A stretch of 64,000 nt of DNA from Trichomonas vaginalis G3 (GCF_026262505.1 NC_067204.1:5303797-5367796), one strand, 5' to 3'; positions 50,641 through 62,356 are shown, counted from the first letter of the stretch. The notes: a model not told the origin generated them from the sequence alone. Translations and numbers: made by a program.

Positions 50641-51412
50641 ATGGAAGAGGATGATTCAAGTCAACTCGAGTCAGAACTAAAAGAACTTGAAATGAAATAT
50701 AGTAATATGCAGAAAGATTATGACGCCAAAATTGCACAAATACAATCAGAAGTTGAAGAATCAAGGACTAATTTATCAAAAGGAGATTCTATCATATCAA
50801 AAAACGCTTTAAAATATTTCGACATAGTATACAATCTTAAAAGAACAAGCATAGATTGAAAAGATGCAAAATGAAGTACAAAACTCTAAAGTTTCAATTC
50901 AAAAATATATTGACAGTATGAAAAAGAAAGAAATTTCCTTCCATGACAATATATTAGAAAAAATCACAGAAATATCTGAAAGGATTCCAAAATGTTCAAA
51001 GAATATAAGACAATTACATCATAAAATCGACCATATAGATGAAGATAATGATAAATTTTCAGAAATTTATCAACAATATATTTACTGCATTGATCATCTT
51101 GTACGATCAATTTGCTTCCTTACAGATAGTCCTATGGATAGTTGTCCTGATGTCCAACGTCTTATTGATTCTCCAAAATTCCTTGAAAAGTTTATAGTTG
51201 AATGCGAAGAAAAATTAATATCATACGATAAGGAAACAAGGCTCAAACTAACAAAGAGCACAGATTCTTTGTCTCGGCTTCTGAAAGTCAAAAATTCTGA
51301 AATTAATATTCCACTTGCGACAGTTTTATCAAATCTTGGTGCTGTTTCCTTGGATGTTGTTGAAGGCATGGAATTACAGCATAAGGAAATCGTGCGTAGT
51401 TTAGAAGAATAG
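50641..51412 (+). CDS. Host coiled-coil protein (two indels in this copy)
   Basis: The start is the ATG behind the TCATTATT initiator. The first part encodes a coiled coil (LESELKELEMKYSNMQKDYD). The second, from 50,864, encodes VSIQKYIDSMKKKEISFHD, CSKNIRQLHHKIDHIDEDND and a folded, Cys-containing end (CPDVQRLIDSPKFLEKFI). The clean arm loses its frame at 50,857, but the mirrored copy at 24,044-24,825 has extra A residues at two nearby A-runs, giving LKKDKHRLKRMQ without a stop. I read this as one gene of about 257 residues, with two homopolymer errors or mutations here. Function unknown. Confidence 0.65.
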
Positions 51413-53426
51413 ATCGATTTTGTTTCATTTGATTTCATCAGCACCGTAGGCTGATAAAATCAAGACAATAATATTTTACACTGCAAAAACTTCGGTAATG
51501 ATTAATCCCTAAGGATGTACTTACAATTTTCTTACATTTTCTCTATTGTAAACAGTTAATATTTTTTTGTTGGTAAAAAGTTATTATAAATCACTATTCA
51601 ACGACTTATGTGGCTGGTATATTCTTTATTCTTATATACAAACCATAATTTTGTGGTGTTATTTTATGATATTTAAAGGTACGGCCACTCCCTTCTAACC
51701 AAAATTTTGGCCTTAAACTCCAGCTGCAGGCTATACATATTATGCATATGTAGAATACGTAGTTTGGAGAAAATCGGCAAATACAATCTAGAGTTATATA
51801 ATCATCCAAAATTATCGAGAAAAATCTCTTAAATATCACGATAGTACAATCCAGTACAAGTAGAATATCAGTGCTATATCATAAAACGAGTTATATATCA
51901 ATATAATGCCGTATATTTGATTCAATTTACAAAATTGGTATAAAATTGAAGCTTACTTTATCATGCACTTAGTACTAACAAGTTCAAGGATCTCATATGT
52001 CTACTACAATTTTAACATTGCATGTTGAAACCTGTAATATGAAAATAAATAGACTAAAAATCTGTTTTATACTCTTTTCATCGACGTGTTTTACTGATTT
52101 AGCTCATATTTGTGAACACTGTAATACATTTGTTATAAAATTTCATATTATTTGGTAAGATATTTGTGATAAAAAATATTAGTATAAAATAAACATATAA
52201 CTCATCATATTATATGCTATTAAATAAAGTTGCGATACTCTTTCTGTTCTGAGTCATAGTTGAAAATTCCAAAAAAAAAATTCAAAAAAAGAAAAATGAG
52301 AATCAAATATTTGATTTTAGAATATTTTTTGGAAAACCAACTTGTTGTATTATTATCCAGACTTTGAAGATCAATCCTTTTGAAGTGCAAAATTGCAATA
52401 AGAAAATATCAATTATTTGAGGAGATATAGAAAATCTAAAATTTTGGGGTAAAAAAATTTGGATATTCCTGGCAGGTAAGGGTATTTTTTGATTCTGATA
52501 TTAAATTTTAAATTTTTTCATTCTTCAACTTAAAGCTGATCAAATCTCAACAATTATGATAAAAATGATATATATCATACAAATTGCAGATAAATTAATA
52601 ATGATTTTATTTCTATAACAACAAGTTAATATAATAAATGTACCTAGGTGTATTCGTAAATTCCTGGTAATGATTATTGATTATGATATCAAATAATAAC
52701 AGTGTGATAAGATTTCAATTTTCAATTTGGAATGAACCTCATGAAATCCAAGTAATTGTTTGGCAAACAAATATAATTCGGTGAGAAAAGTCAAAACACT
52801 TCTGCAAAACTGCATCAATGCATTTTAACATCGCAATTTAATCTCTATACAAAAATTGTATTGACAGATTTACTGTATATTTCAACTGTGCATTTACTAT
52901 TTGAATGTGATTTATATATCTGATTATCTAACAAAAATTTTGGTTGGATACTATCGAATCGAAATTTCATTTTTTAATTTATGCTTTTGTAAACGTAATT
53001 CTTGGTTCCAATCATTTTGGAAGCTACCCTATTACTGTGAATAGTTTTTAACGACATTTACTGAAATTGTAAAATATAATCAATCCAAAGAGAGATCATT
53101 CGAGTTAATATCCTATTACAAAGTATAGATTGCTATGTTCTGTTGCATTGCCCCAATGATGGATTGCTTAATAAAATACATAGAGAGACTTACATCTTTA
53201 AAATCGATCTGTTATAACGCACTGATGCATGACAGCCTTGTATATATATTAAGGATGTTCTGAAGACTTTGCAGATATTTACTCTACAATAAATTAGATT
53301 CTTATTTTTATATTTTTTATGACTTATTTTTGATAGTTTTCGTTCAGAAATTTTAATCAATTTTTAAGTAAACATATATCAGTGAGAGGCATGATGGAAA
53401 AGTGGCAATTCCGTAAATTTTTTTAG
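51413..53426. other. AT-rich intergenic DNA
   Basis: About 2 kb with no convincing gene on either strand. It contains scattered A- and T-runs and no recognisable repeat. Its noisy mirror is at 21,975-24,043. Confidence 0.7.
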
Positions 53427-54716
53427 ATGAGTCATAAACTAATCCCGAATTATGAATATATGGCTGCCCATATCAAAGATTATATTCAAGAGGGAAAGCT
53501 TTTTGATATTTTTGAACTCAAAGATTTAAAGGAAATCCTAAAATTAGCGAATTTAACATCAGAAGATTTTATTACTCTTCTTAAACAATCCGAATCTACT
53601 CTTGATGGAAATAAGTTATATAAATGCGCTCGAAGCACTAATGTTTCAATTCGCAATTACCAAGAAGTTATTTCAACACTTAAATCTGTTCGAAAATACA
53701 TGAATTTTACGATGTTAGATGGAATTATTGGTTTTTTAGATGAAACTGATAAAATTATTTCAGAATCTACAGTAAAAATCCAAAAACTTCAAGCAGAGTT
53801 AAATTCCATTCAAAAAGCAAAACAAAAAAGTGACAACAAAATACAATTACCTAAATCCGAACTCAAAGAAAAAGAAAGTATAATATCTCAAATTAATGAA
53901 GAAAATTCCACCGATGCGAATATACTTAATGAATTCAAGTATCCAAATCAAGCTTCAAAAATTATTTGGAATATCAATACCAACAATATCACAGAATCCA
54001 CAAAACAGATAATTGAACTCATTAAAACACAAAAAGTTCCTGTCAAAATGGCACTTTATTTAATCGATACTTTTTCAACACTTCGCGTCAAGAATATTGC
54101 TCAATATGCAAAATTTTATCAAGATATTTCAAAAGAGTTTTCTTTAATTATCAAACCAGAAAATGAAGATTTAGCAACATTATTATCCTATAAAGGCTTA
54201 AATTTTAAAGATTTCAAACCTCACAAAAAAGAAGAAGACATTCTAAATATCTATAAAAAAGATAGCCTTTTATATTTTATCGCTTGGGATAAAATCGATG
54301 ATCTTAAAAGCAAATTCCCAAACTTGGATACAAATGAGAAATGCGATGATTTAACACCTCTTGAGTGCGCATGCAAATTTGGATCAGAGTTATGTTTCAA
54401 ATACTTGAAAGATAAAGGTGCAAAATATACTGAAAATACTGCAAAATTTGCTTCTAAAGATGGAAATAAAATAATTTTCTCACAAATGCTAAATGACGGT
54501 CAATCATTTAAAGGCTTAGTCGACATTGCATTGATTCACCGAAATTACGAACTTGTGAATTATCTTTCAACAAGTTTCGATCAACATCCTTCTTCAGAAA
54601 TAGCAAAATTTTTGTATTATGGGAATTTTGATACTGCATCATATCTAATTCAAAATGGAAATAGTGTGAACAATAAATTTATTCTCTTTCTTTTAATATC
54701 AATCATCGTTTTATGA
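53427..54716 (+). CDS. Trichomonad ankyrin (DUF3447-type) protein, cut short by a minisatellite
   Basis: The 429-residue open frame begins MSHKLIPNYEYMAAHIKDYI, typical of the N-terminal DUF3447-like region of the very large trichomonad ankyrin family. Residues about 110-170 form a coiled coil (KIQKLQAELNSIQKAKQKSD). Ankyrin-like repeats start near residue 275 (DDLTPLECACKFGSELCFKY, then LVDIALIHRNYELVNYL). The frame then enters the first 37-bp unit and ends within it. A normal ankyrin end (IIKLLTEFGASK, stop at 58,053-58,055) lies beyond the array, so the original gene probably spanned the whole locus. Ankyrin proteins mediate protein binding; the partner is unknown. Confidence 0.8.
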   Translation: MSHKLIPNYEYMAAHIKDYIQEGKLFDIFELKDLKEILKLANLTSEDFITLLKQSESTLDGNKLYKCARSTNVSIRNYQEVISTLKSVRKYMNFTMLDGIIGFLDETDKIISESTVKIQKLQAELNSIQKAKQKSDNKIQLPKSELKEKESIISQINEENSTDANILNEFKYPNQASKIIWNINTNNITESTKQIIELIKTQKVPVKMALYLIDTFSTLRVKNIAQYAKFYQDISKEFSLIIKPENEDLATLLSYKGLNFKDFKPHKKEEDILNIYKKDSLLYFIAWDKIDDLKSKFPNLDTNEKCDDLTPLECACKFGSELCFKYLKDKGAKYTENTAKFASKDGNKIIFSQMLNDGQSFKGLVDIALIHRNYELVNYLSTSFDQHPSSEIAKFLYYGNFDTASYLIQNGNSVNNKFILFLLISIIVL

Positions 54717-57700
54717 CATTCTCTTTCTTTTAATATCAATCATCGTTTTATATAATTCTCTTTCTTTTAATATCAATCATCGTTTTATAAGATTCTCTTT
54801 CTTTTAATATCAATCATCGTTTTATTACATTCTCTTTCTTTTAATATCAATCATCGTTTTATAGGATTCTATTTCTTTTAATATCAATCATCGTTTTATA
54901 AGATTCTATTTCTTTTAATATCAATCATCGTTTTATACGATTCTCTTTCTTTTAATATCAATCATCGTTTTATTGCATTCTCTTTCTTTTAATATCAATC
55001 ATCGTTTTATGGCATTCTCTTTCTTTTAATATCAATCATCGTTTTATTACATTCTATTTCTTTTAATATCAATCATCGTTTTATGACATTCTCTTTCTTT
55101 TAATATCAATCATCGTTTTATGGCATTCTCTTTCTTTTAATATCAATCATCGTTTTATTACATTCTCTTTCTTTTAATATCAATCATCGTTTTATGACAT
55201 TCTCTTTCTTTTAATATCAATCATCGTTTTATCACATTCTCTTTCTTTTAATATCAATCATCGTTTTATTACATTCTCTTTCTTTTAATATCAATCATCG
55301 TTTTATGAAATTCTTTTTATATTAACGAATGTCCACTTAGCATTGCAATTAAGCAAAATTCACCCGAAATTATCAAATTATTAATTGAACATGGAGCAGA
55401 TGTCAATATTAAACTTATCAACTTTCTTTTAATATCAATCATCGTTTTATAAGATTCTCTTTCTTTTAATATCAATCATCGTTTTATAAGATTCTCTTTC
55501 TTTTAATATCAATCATCGTTTTATGACATTCTCTTTCTTTTAATATCAATCATCGTTTTATGACATTCTCTTTCTTTTAATATCAATCATCGTTTTATGG
55601 CATTCTCTTTCTTTTAATATCAATCATCGTTTTATGACATTCTCTTTCTTTTAATATCAATCATCGTTTTATATAATTCTCTTTCTTTTAATATCAATCA
55701 TCGTTTTATAGCATTCTATTTCTTTTAATATCAATCATCGTTTTATAGCATTCTATTTCTTTTAATATCAATCATCGTTTTATATAATTCTCTTTCTTTT
55801 AATATTAATCATCGTTTTATTACATTCTCTTTCTTTTAATATTAATCATCGTTTTATAAGATTCTCTTTCTTTTAATATCAATCATCGTTTTATGAAATT
55901 CTCTTTCTTTTAATATCAATCATCGTTTTATGACATTCTCTTTCTTTTAATATCAATCATCGTTTTATGACATTCTCTTTCTTTTAATATCAATCATCGT
56001 TTTATCACATTCTCTTTCTTTTAATATCAATCATCGTTTTATGGCATTCTCTTTCTTTTAATATCAATCATCGTTTTATGACATTCTATTTCTTTTAATA
56101 TCAATCATCGTTTTATTACATTCTCTTTCTTTTAATATCAATCATCGTTTTATATAATTCTCTTTCTTTTAATATCAATCATCGTTTTATTACATTCTCT
56201 TTCTTTTAATATCAATCATCGTTTTATGGCATTCTCTTTCTTTTAATATCAATCATCGTTTTATTACATTTTCTTTCTTTTAATATCAATCATCGTTTTA
56301 TAGCATTCTATTTCTTTTAATATCAATCATCGTTTTATAGCATTCTATTTCTTTTAATATCAATCATCGTTTTATTACATTCTCTTTCTTTTAATATCAA
56401 TCATCGTTTTATTACATTCTCTTTCTTTTAATATCAATCATCGTTTTATAAGATTCTTTTTATATTAATATCAATCATCGTTTTATGACATTCTCTTTCT
56501 TTTAATATCAATCATCGTTTTATAAAATTCTTTTTATATTAACGAATGTCCACTTAGCATTGCAATTAAGCAAAATTCACCCGAAATTATCAAATTATTA
56601 ATTGAACATGGAGCAGATGTCAATATTAAACTTATCAACTTTCTTTTAATATCAATCATCGTTTTATGACATTCTCTTTCTTTTAATATCAATCATCGTT
56701 TTATATAATTCTCTTTCTTTTAATATCAATCATCGTTTTATTTCATTCTCTTTCTTTTAATATCAATCATCGTTTTATTACATTCTCTTTCTTTTAATAT
56801 CAATCATCGTTTTATATAATTCTATTTCTTTTAATATCAATCATCGTTTTATTACATTCTATTTCTTTTAATATCAATCATCGTTTTATGGCATTCTCTT
56901 TCTTTTAATATCAATCATCGTTTTATGGCATTCTATTTCTTTTAATATCAATCATCGTTTTATAAGATTCTCTTTCTTTTAATATCAATCATCGTTTTAT
57001 GACATTCTCTTTCTTTTAATATCAATCATCGTTTTATTACATTCTCTTTCTTTTAATATCAATCATCGTTTTATGAAATTCTTTTTATATTAACGAATGT
57101 CCACTTAGCATTGCAATTAAGCAAAATTCACCCGAAATTATCAAATTATTAATTGAACATGGAGCAGATGTCAATATTAAACTTATCAACTTTCTTTTAA
57201 TATCAATCATCGTTTTATAAGATTCTCTTTCTTTTAATATCAATCATCGTTTTATTTCATTCTCTTTCTTTTAATATCAATCATCGTTTTATTGCATTCT
57301 CTTTCTTTTAATATCAATCATCGTTTTATTACATTCTCTTTCTTTTAATATCAATCATCGTTTTATGACATTCTCTTTCTTTTAATATCAATCATCGTTT
57401 TATTACATTCTCTTTCTTTTAATATCAATCATCGTTTTATGAAATTCTTTTTATATTAACGAATGTCCACTTAGCATTGCAATTAAGCAAAATTCACCCG
57501 AAATTATCAAATTATTAATTGAACATGGAGCAGATGTCAATATTAAACTTATCAACTTTCTTTTAATATCAATCATCGTTTTATAAGATTCTCTTTCTTT
57601 TAATATCAATCATCGTTTTATAAGATTCTCTTTCTTTTAATATCAATCATCGTTTTATGACATTCTCTTTCTTTTAATATCAATCATCGTTTTATAAGAT

Positions 57701-58055
57701 TCTCTTTCTTTTAATATCAATCATCGTTTTATTACATTCTCTTTCTTTTAATATCAATCATCGTTTTATGAAATTCTCTTTCTTTTAATATCAATCATCG
57801 TTTTATAAGATTCTCTTTCTTTTAATATCAATCATCGTTTTATTACATTCTCTTTCTTTTAATATCAATCATCGTTTTATGACATTCTCTTTCTTTTAAT
57901 ATCAATCATCGTTTTATAAGATTCTCTTTCTTTTAATATCAATCATCGTTTTATGAAATTCTTTTTATATTAACGAATGTCCACTTAGCATTGCAATTAA
58001 GCAAAATTCACCCGAAATTATCAAACTATTAACCGAGTTCGGCGCTTCAAAATAA
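54678..58055 (+). repeat. 37-bp minisatellite (about 76 units) with five ankyrin-coding islands
   Basis: The unit is 34 nearly invariant bases (core TTTTAATATCAATCATCG) plus a variable triplet between TTTTAT and ATTCT (GAC, TAC, AAG, GGC, ATA, AGC and others). A C/A choice in ATTCTCTTTC or ATTCTATTTC is the other common variation. A 37-bp period shifts the frame each unit, and every frame soon meets a stop. Five islands of about 106 bp near 55,310, 56,527, 57,077, 57,443 and 57,957 encode ankyrin sequence (CPLSIAIKQNSPEIIKLLIE, then HGADVN). The last one carries the gene's proper C-terminus. The blocks between islands hold about 17 (before the first), 30, 12, 7 and 11 units. Confidence 0.95.
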
Positions 58056-60142
58056 TTATACCTTAGCACTTTCTAACACCCATGTTTAAATACAATCTAT
58101 TTATTCGATAAAATTATTTCCAAATTGTTTTCATTGAAAAGCAATAGTTTTTGATAAATAATTCTTATAAAAATCATTTATATTAACTTTTTGGTTATGG
58201 ATGCCCTAAGATTCCATAAAAATACTTGAAATATGTATTATTATGGTGGTAAAACTTTGGGGCTCTAGATCGCTTTCTATATCGAGTTAAATGATTGTTA
58301 AATTTTCAAAGAAATTCTGAACAGTATTCAAAAGTGTAAAAATTTAAAAATAGAATAATACTTTCCCATATTTCCACTAAAACAACCTTTAATTGAAAGT
58401 GGATATTATTATTTCACAATAAGTATGATATTTTCTCTACTTACACAAGCAGTCCTGCATTTCGAAGTTTTTATTTGGATTTTTGGATGTTTTATACATT
58501 TTTAAAAGAGGTATGCTGACTACCCTTGATACAGGCCAAATGCCCCCAAATTTTGAATATAGCTTCTATGCATGCTTGTGAGCAATGTTTGTATGAACAT
58601 GCAGAAGTGTTTCTACAAAAAATATGAGAGAAAAGGGTAAATTTTTTTGATGAAATAGAATGTACATACAAATTAAATACAATCCATTGGGGTTACCTTT
58701 TTTCAAGAACGATTATTATATTGAAAAATAATTGTTATCGTCTGACAAGGGTAATTTGAAATTTAACCAATGTAATTACGATCATGTAAACATCAATTAT
58801 TTTACTGTACGTTAAATTACCTTCTCAATTTTAATGAAACAATTTTTTTCATCCTCTGAGACTACAGTGTTTGAAATATCGCGTAATTTCCAGAGGCATG
58901 CCTCTAACTCTACCAGCACTTTAATGACATCCAAACAAAAATGACAATGATTAGAGATTTCATCTTAATTTAATCTAGATTTTTTAGAAATATATGATTT
59001 TCGGATGCCTGACAATTCTACAATCAATACTTGTTCAATTTAATTCAAAATTTCAGTTACAGATCCCCAATACAAGTGCAATTTAATTCCTTTTTCCAAT
59101 AATTTTTAATCCTATTTGATTTTATATCGAATAGGAAAATTCTCAGCTATATATAACACAAAGCTACTCGATTTTCAATGATTTAATAAAATCAAAATTA
59201 TCAAATTTATTGGCCTAAATTCATGTTTATAAAGCTTGTTACTCGTTTAAATTCGATACACACTTGATAAATATATCTTCCTTTCCTTATCATCTTTCTT
59301 AAAATTAACTATATCTCCTTGATATTCCAATTTATTTTTGAATTCTTCTATTCCAATTTATTTAATAGATATTTATTTATAATTTTTGACAACCATTGTT
59401 ATATTATAAAAAATACTAGATAAAATCATATTTCATTTTCATTTCGAATACAATTGAGACCAAAAAGTTATAGAATTTTAAACTAATATAAGGGGTAACA
59501 TTGCTATTGGACACTGCATTTGTAGTATGAATTCTAACCCCCATGAATGAGGGTCATGGTGGAATCACTTCTGAATATAGATCCGTATTTTTCCCAAGTG
59601 AGCGGGGTATCTCCAATCCCAGCCCTATCGTCCTCCCAGTGTCAGTTTTCAATATAAAATCCAAATTTTTTTGAAAATAAAAATTTCGAGAAATTTTTCT
59701 AATTTTTTTTCTTTGATTTCAATAATTCAAAATAAATTTGGGAGTAAAAAGACACTATTTAATGAAATTCATATGAGTGAATGTGAATAAATACTCTCAA
59801 AACATACAATTTATCTATTTTTTCTTTATATTATCAACTAATTAGTGATAATTTTTTTTGAATCAGATTTTTTTTTCATTAAAAACATAATATATAACAC
59901 AACAATGATGCACACATACGTATCTACACATCAAAATATAAAGCTTGTTTTGGTCTGGGCATCCCAACCCAAAATTCTTAAAAAATTGAATAAAATTGAA
60001 TACTTGGGGCTGGGATACCCATCCCAAAACCGAATTGAATTTTTTGAATTAAAGAATATATTTATGTATTTATAATATACATGTGATGTCTATAAAAAAT
60101 ACTAAATTCTAAAAAAAATTCAATTTATTCAAAACGTATACT
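58056..60142. other. Host intergenic DNA
   Basis: This is AT-rich DNA without a convincing gene. The inverted-duplication match ends near 58,625, inside this stretch. Near 59,530-59,640 and 59,950-60,025 there are short, less AT-rich segments with CATCCCAACCC / GGGCTGGGATACCCATCCC-type repeats, also echoed near 61,130, which may be a dispersed repeat. Confidence 0.6.
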
Positions 60143-60895
60143 AAGTGATCACTTCATTAGTAGGATCAGCAATCCTACTAAATGGTGAGAACGCCACTAA
60201 CTAAAAAGGGAGTCCTTGGAGCTCTTGATCTCTTGTCAGTAGAGTTCATAATGAGGCATGGCATCTACTGATTAGAGATCAGAGCAATCCTACCTTATCT
60301 TCAGGAGCTACAAAGCTCCTAATCGTTACGAGAGGGAGCCTTGGAGCTCCTGAAGCTCATCAGCAGAGGCTATTTACCATTTGGGCCTCTTCTGATGAAA
60401 GATGCGAAACACGTCTACGAACCAGGAGCTTCAAAGCTTCTAATCCTTACTAAAGGGAGCTTTGGAGCTCCTGAGTCTCCATCAACAGAGTCCCAGATGG
60501 TAAATGTCCTTTGCTGATGAAAGATGCGAAACACATCTACGAACCAGGAGCTCCAAAGCTCCTAATCCTTACGAAAGGGAGCTTTGGAGCTCCTGAAACT
60601 CCTTTTACTATAAAATAGGACAGTTTTCTTCTGAGGTTCTCATCAAATCTAAGACTTCAGAAGAAAGCTGTCCTATCAATGTATACTTACACTCTCATGG
60701 ACTACAAGTGTACAATTTTAAGGCAGAGATTATCCGAGGCCTCTCATCAAATGAGGGACCTCGGATAATCTCTACCTTAAGTAGTCAAATAACTTTTCTC
60801 ACTATTTAGGAACAAAAGAACAAGAGTTGGAGTACTTTAAGGCAAGATTCTTCCGAAATCTCTCATCGAATGAGAGACTTCGGAAGGACCTTGCC
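60143..60895. repeat. Array of long hairpins with 121-bp tandem units
   Basis: At least six stem-loops follow one another. They include AAGTGATCACTT (60,143), a 17-bp stem (60,227-60,243 with 60,264-60,280), two full 121-122 bp units from 60,303 and 60,424 plus a partial third at 60,546, each with AGGAGCTNCAAAGCTCCT-type palindromes, and a stem at 60,615-60,676. There is also a 22-bp stem with one mismatch (60,718-60,739 with 60,759-60,780) and a stem at 60,841-60,895. The last two share the inner palindrome CTCATC(A/G)AATGAG. No reading frame runs through it. It could be a structured RNA locus, a nested set of miniature inverted-repeat elements, or a satellite. Confidence 0.75.
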
Positions 60896-62356
60896 AAATC
60901 CTTGAACGCCAATATCCTTGAACTGAGCTAGAACCAGGGAGAAGTAGCATACTATAGAGCACGATGGTAATCTCGGAAATGCTTATATCGCCCCAAGCAC
61001 AATATTTAAGAAGTCTAACTCATATATACAAGAAGTCAGGCTGAATAGATATTGTGCATATGGTTTGCAGAACTCTCATGATATTTAAAATTCATGTTAT
61101 CCCAAAAAAGGTGACACTTTGGGTGTATCGTCCATCCCAGGGATGCAAAAATCACATCACCTTGGATCTATACTTCTGAACATGCAAGAAAAACTATCAG
61201 CCAATTTTGATGAAAATGCATTAGTAATTTGTATATATTTTATGCACAGATTATTTTCGCCATTTTTGAATTTTTTAAATTTTTTACATATTTAGTTGAT
61301 TTATTGGAATTATAAATCAACAAAATCTAATTATTTTAAGTTTTAAAATAATATTAATGCTTAAATTTCATATATGACAATAATGAATAAAAAAATTATA
61401 ATAATCATCATGAAGTATGATTGAAATTAAACCATTCAGATTGTAATCCGAAGTTTATAATAATCTCACATATCTTGCATGTTTTAATAATACTTTCTCA
61501 ATGAGCGAATAAATGATGAGTTAATACCAATCAATTAGGCTTTCTGAGCAAAAATATCTAAATTACATAAATGTGTGAATTATTTACTAGTATTAAGATA
61601 ATTTATTCCTAATAATAATAATAATAAAAAATAATAATAATTATTTTATAAGACATACTAAAAAGTTAAACATTATGCATACCATGATGCTATAAATCAT
61701 TATCGTATTATTAATTTTGCTATTTTGAATATGTCAGTAATTGAATATACGGGTAACTTTTTTTGGCTGATAGTTTTTAAATCTAAATTATTAACTTTTT
61801 TTGTACAGGTGGTTTTCCTTGTAATAGTTATAAAACATAAATTTGGACACAAGCAAATATTTCGAATTTCCAGGTGTCTATCGTCATGATCGGAACGATT
61901 TTCGGAAAAAAAGTCATAAGACGATTATTTTTCGGGAAAAACGTATCCTCCCCTTTCAACTCCGATTTTGTGGCGACTAAATATCCCATAATATGAGCAC
62001 GTAACATAATTGCCCAAGTCATTTTTTTAAAGAAAAAAAATGGTGACTTTTTAAACTACCATTTGTAGCGGAAATGAAAGGTTTTGAGGTATATAACATT
62101 AATATGTATCCCAAAGCCTTCCATCTCCACTACAAATGGGAGAAACTTTGTCCGAAGAGTTTAACATCCGGACAAAGTTTCTCCCATTTTAAAAAGGAAT
62201 TGGAGGGTAAGAGGTACATATTCATACTATGTACCCCAGCATTTAATCCAATTAAAAACTTCGAAATGCAGGATATCTTGTCTAAAAAATAAAAAAAAGT
62301 ACTAAATATATTGATATATCTATATATTTAACAATTTCAAACAATAAATATAACAT
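60896..62356. other. Host intergenic DNA
   Basis: This is AT-rich, with no convincing gene. It contains a small (TAA)n-like stretch near 61,610-61,640 and the nested hairpins at 62,058-62,245 described separately. Confidence 0.6.
62134..62189. repeat. Perfect 21-bp inverted repeat with 14-base loop
   Basis: AAATGGGAGAAACTTTGTCC plus G pairs exactly with its complement after a 14-base loop. A weaker outer stem pairs ACCATTTGTAG near 62,058 with CTACAAATGG. A further hairpin, GGTACATA...TATGTACC, lies near 62,215-62,240. The nesting suggests a miniature inverted-repeat element or a folded transcript lying downstream of the B56 gene's 3' end. Confidence 0.75.

Noticed and set aside
54678-58055. 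CRISPR-like array (34 conserved bases, regular spacing)
   Set aside because: The variable part is only three bases and the organism is a eukaryote. There are no spacers and no cas-like genes; it is a minisatellite.
54678-58055. Protein-coding repeat region
   Set aside because: A 37-bp period changes frame each unit and each frame meets TAA or TGA quickly. Only the ankyrin islands look coding.
59845-60075. 76-residue frame in the right flank
   Set aside because: It is AT-rich, with low-complexity hydrophobic composition and no initiator or recognisable domain. It includes part of a CATCCCAA-type repeat.
61828-62292. Two short frames (64 and 72 residues) around the hairpins
   Set aside because: They follow the inverted repeats and have no family resemblance; the hairpin structure explains the sequence better.
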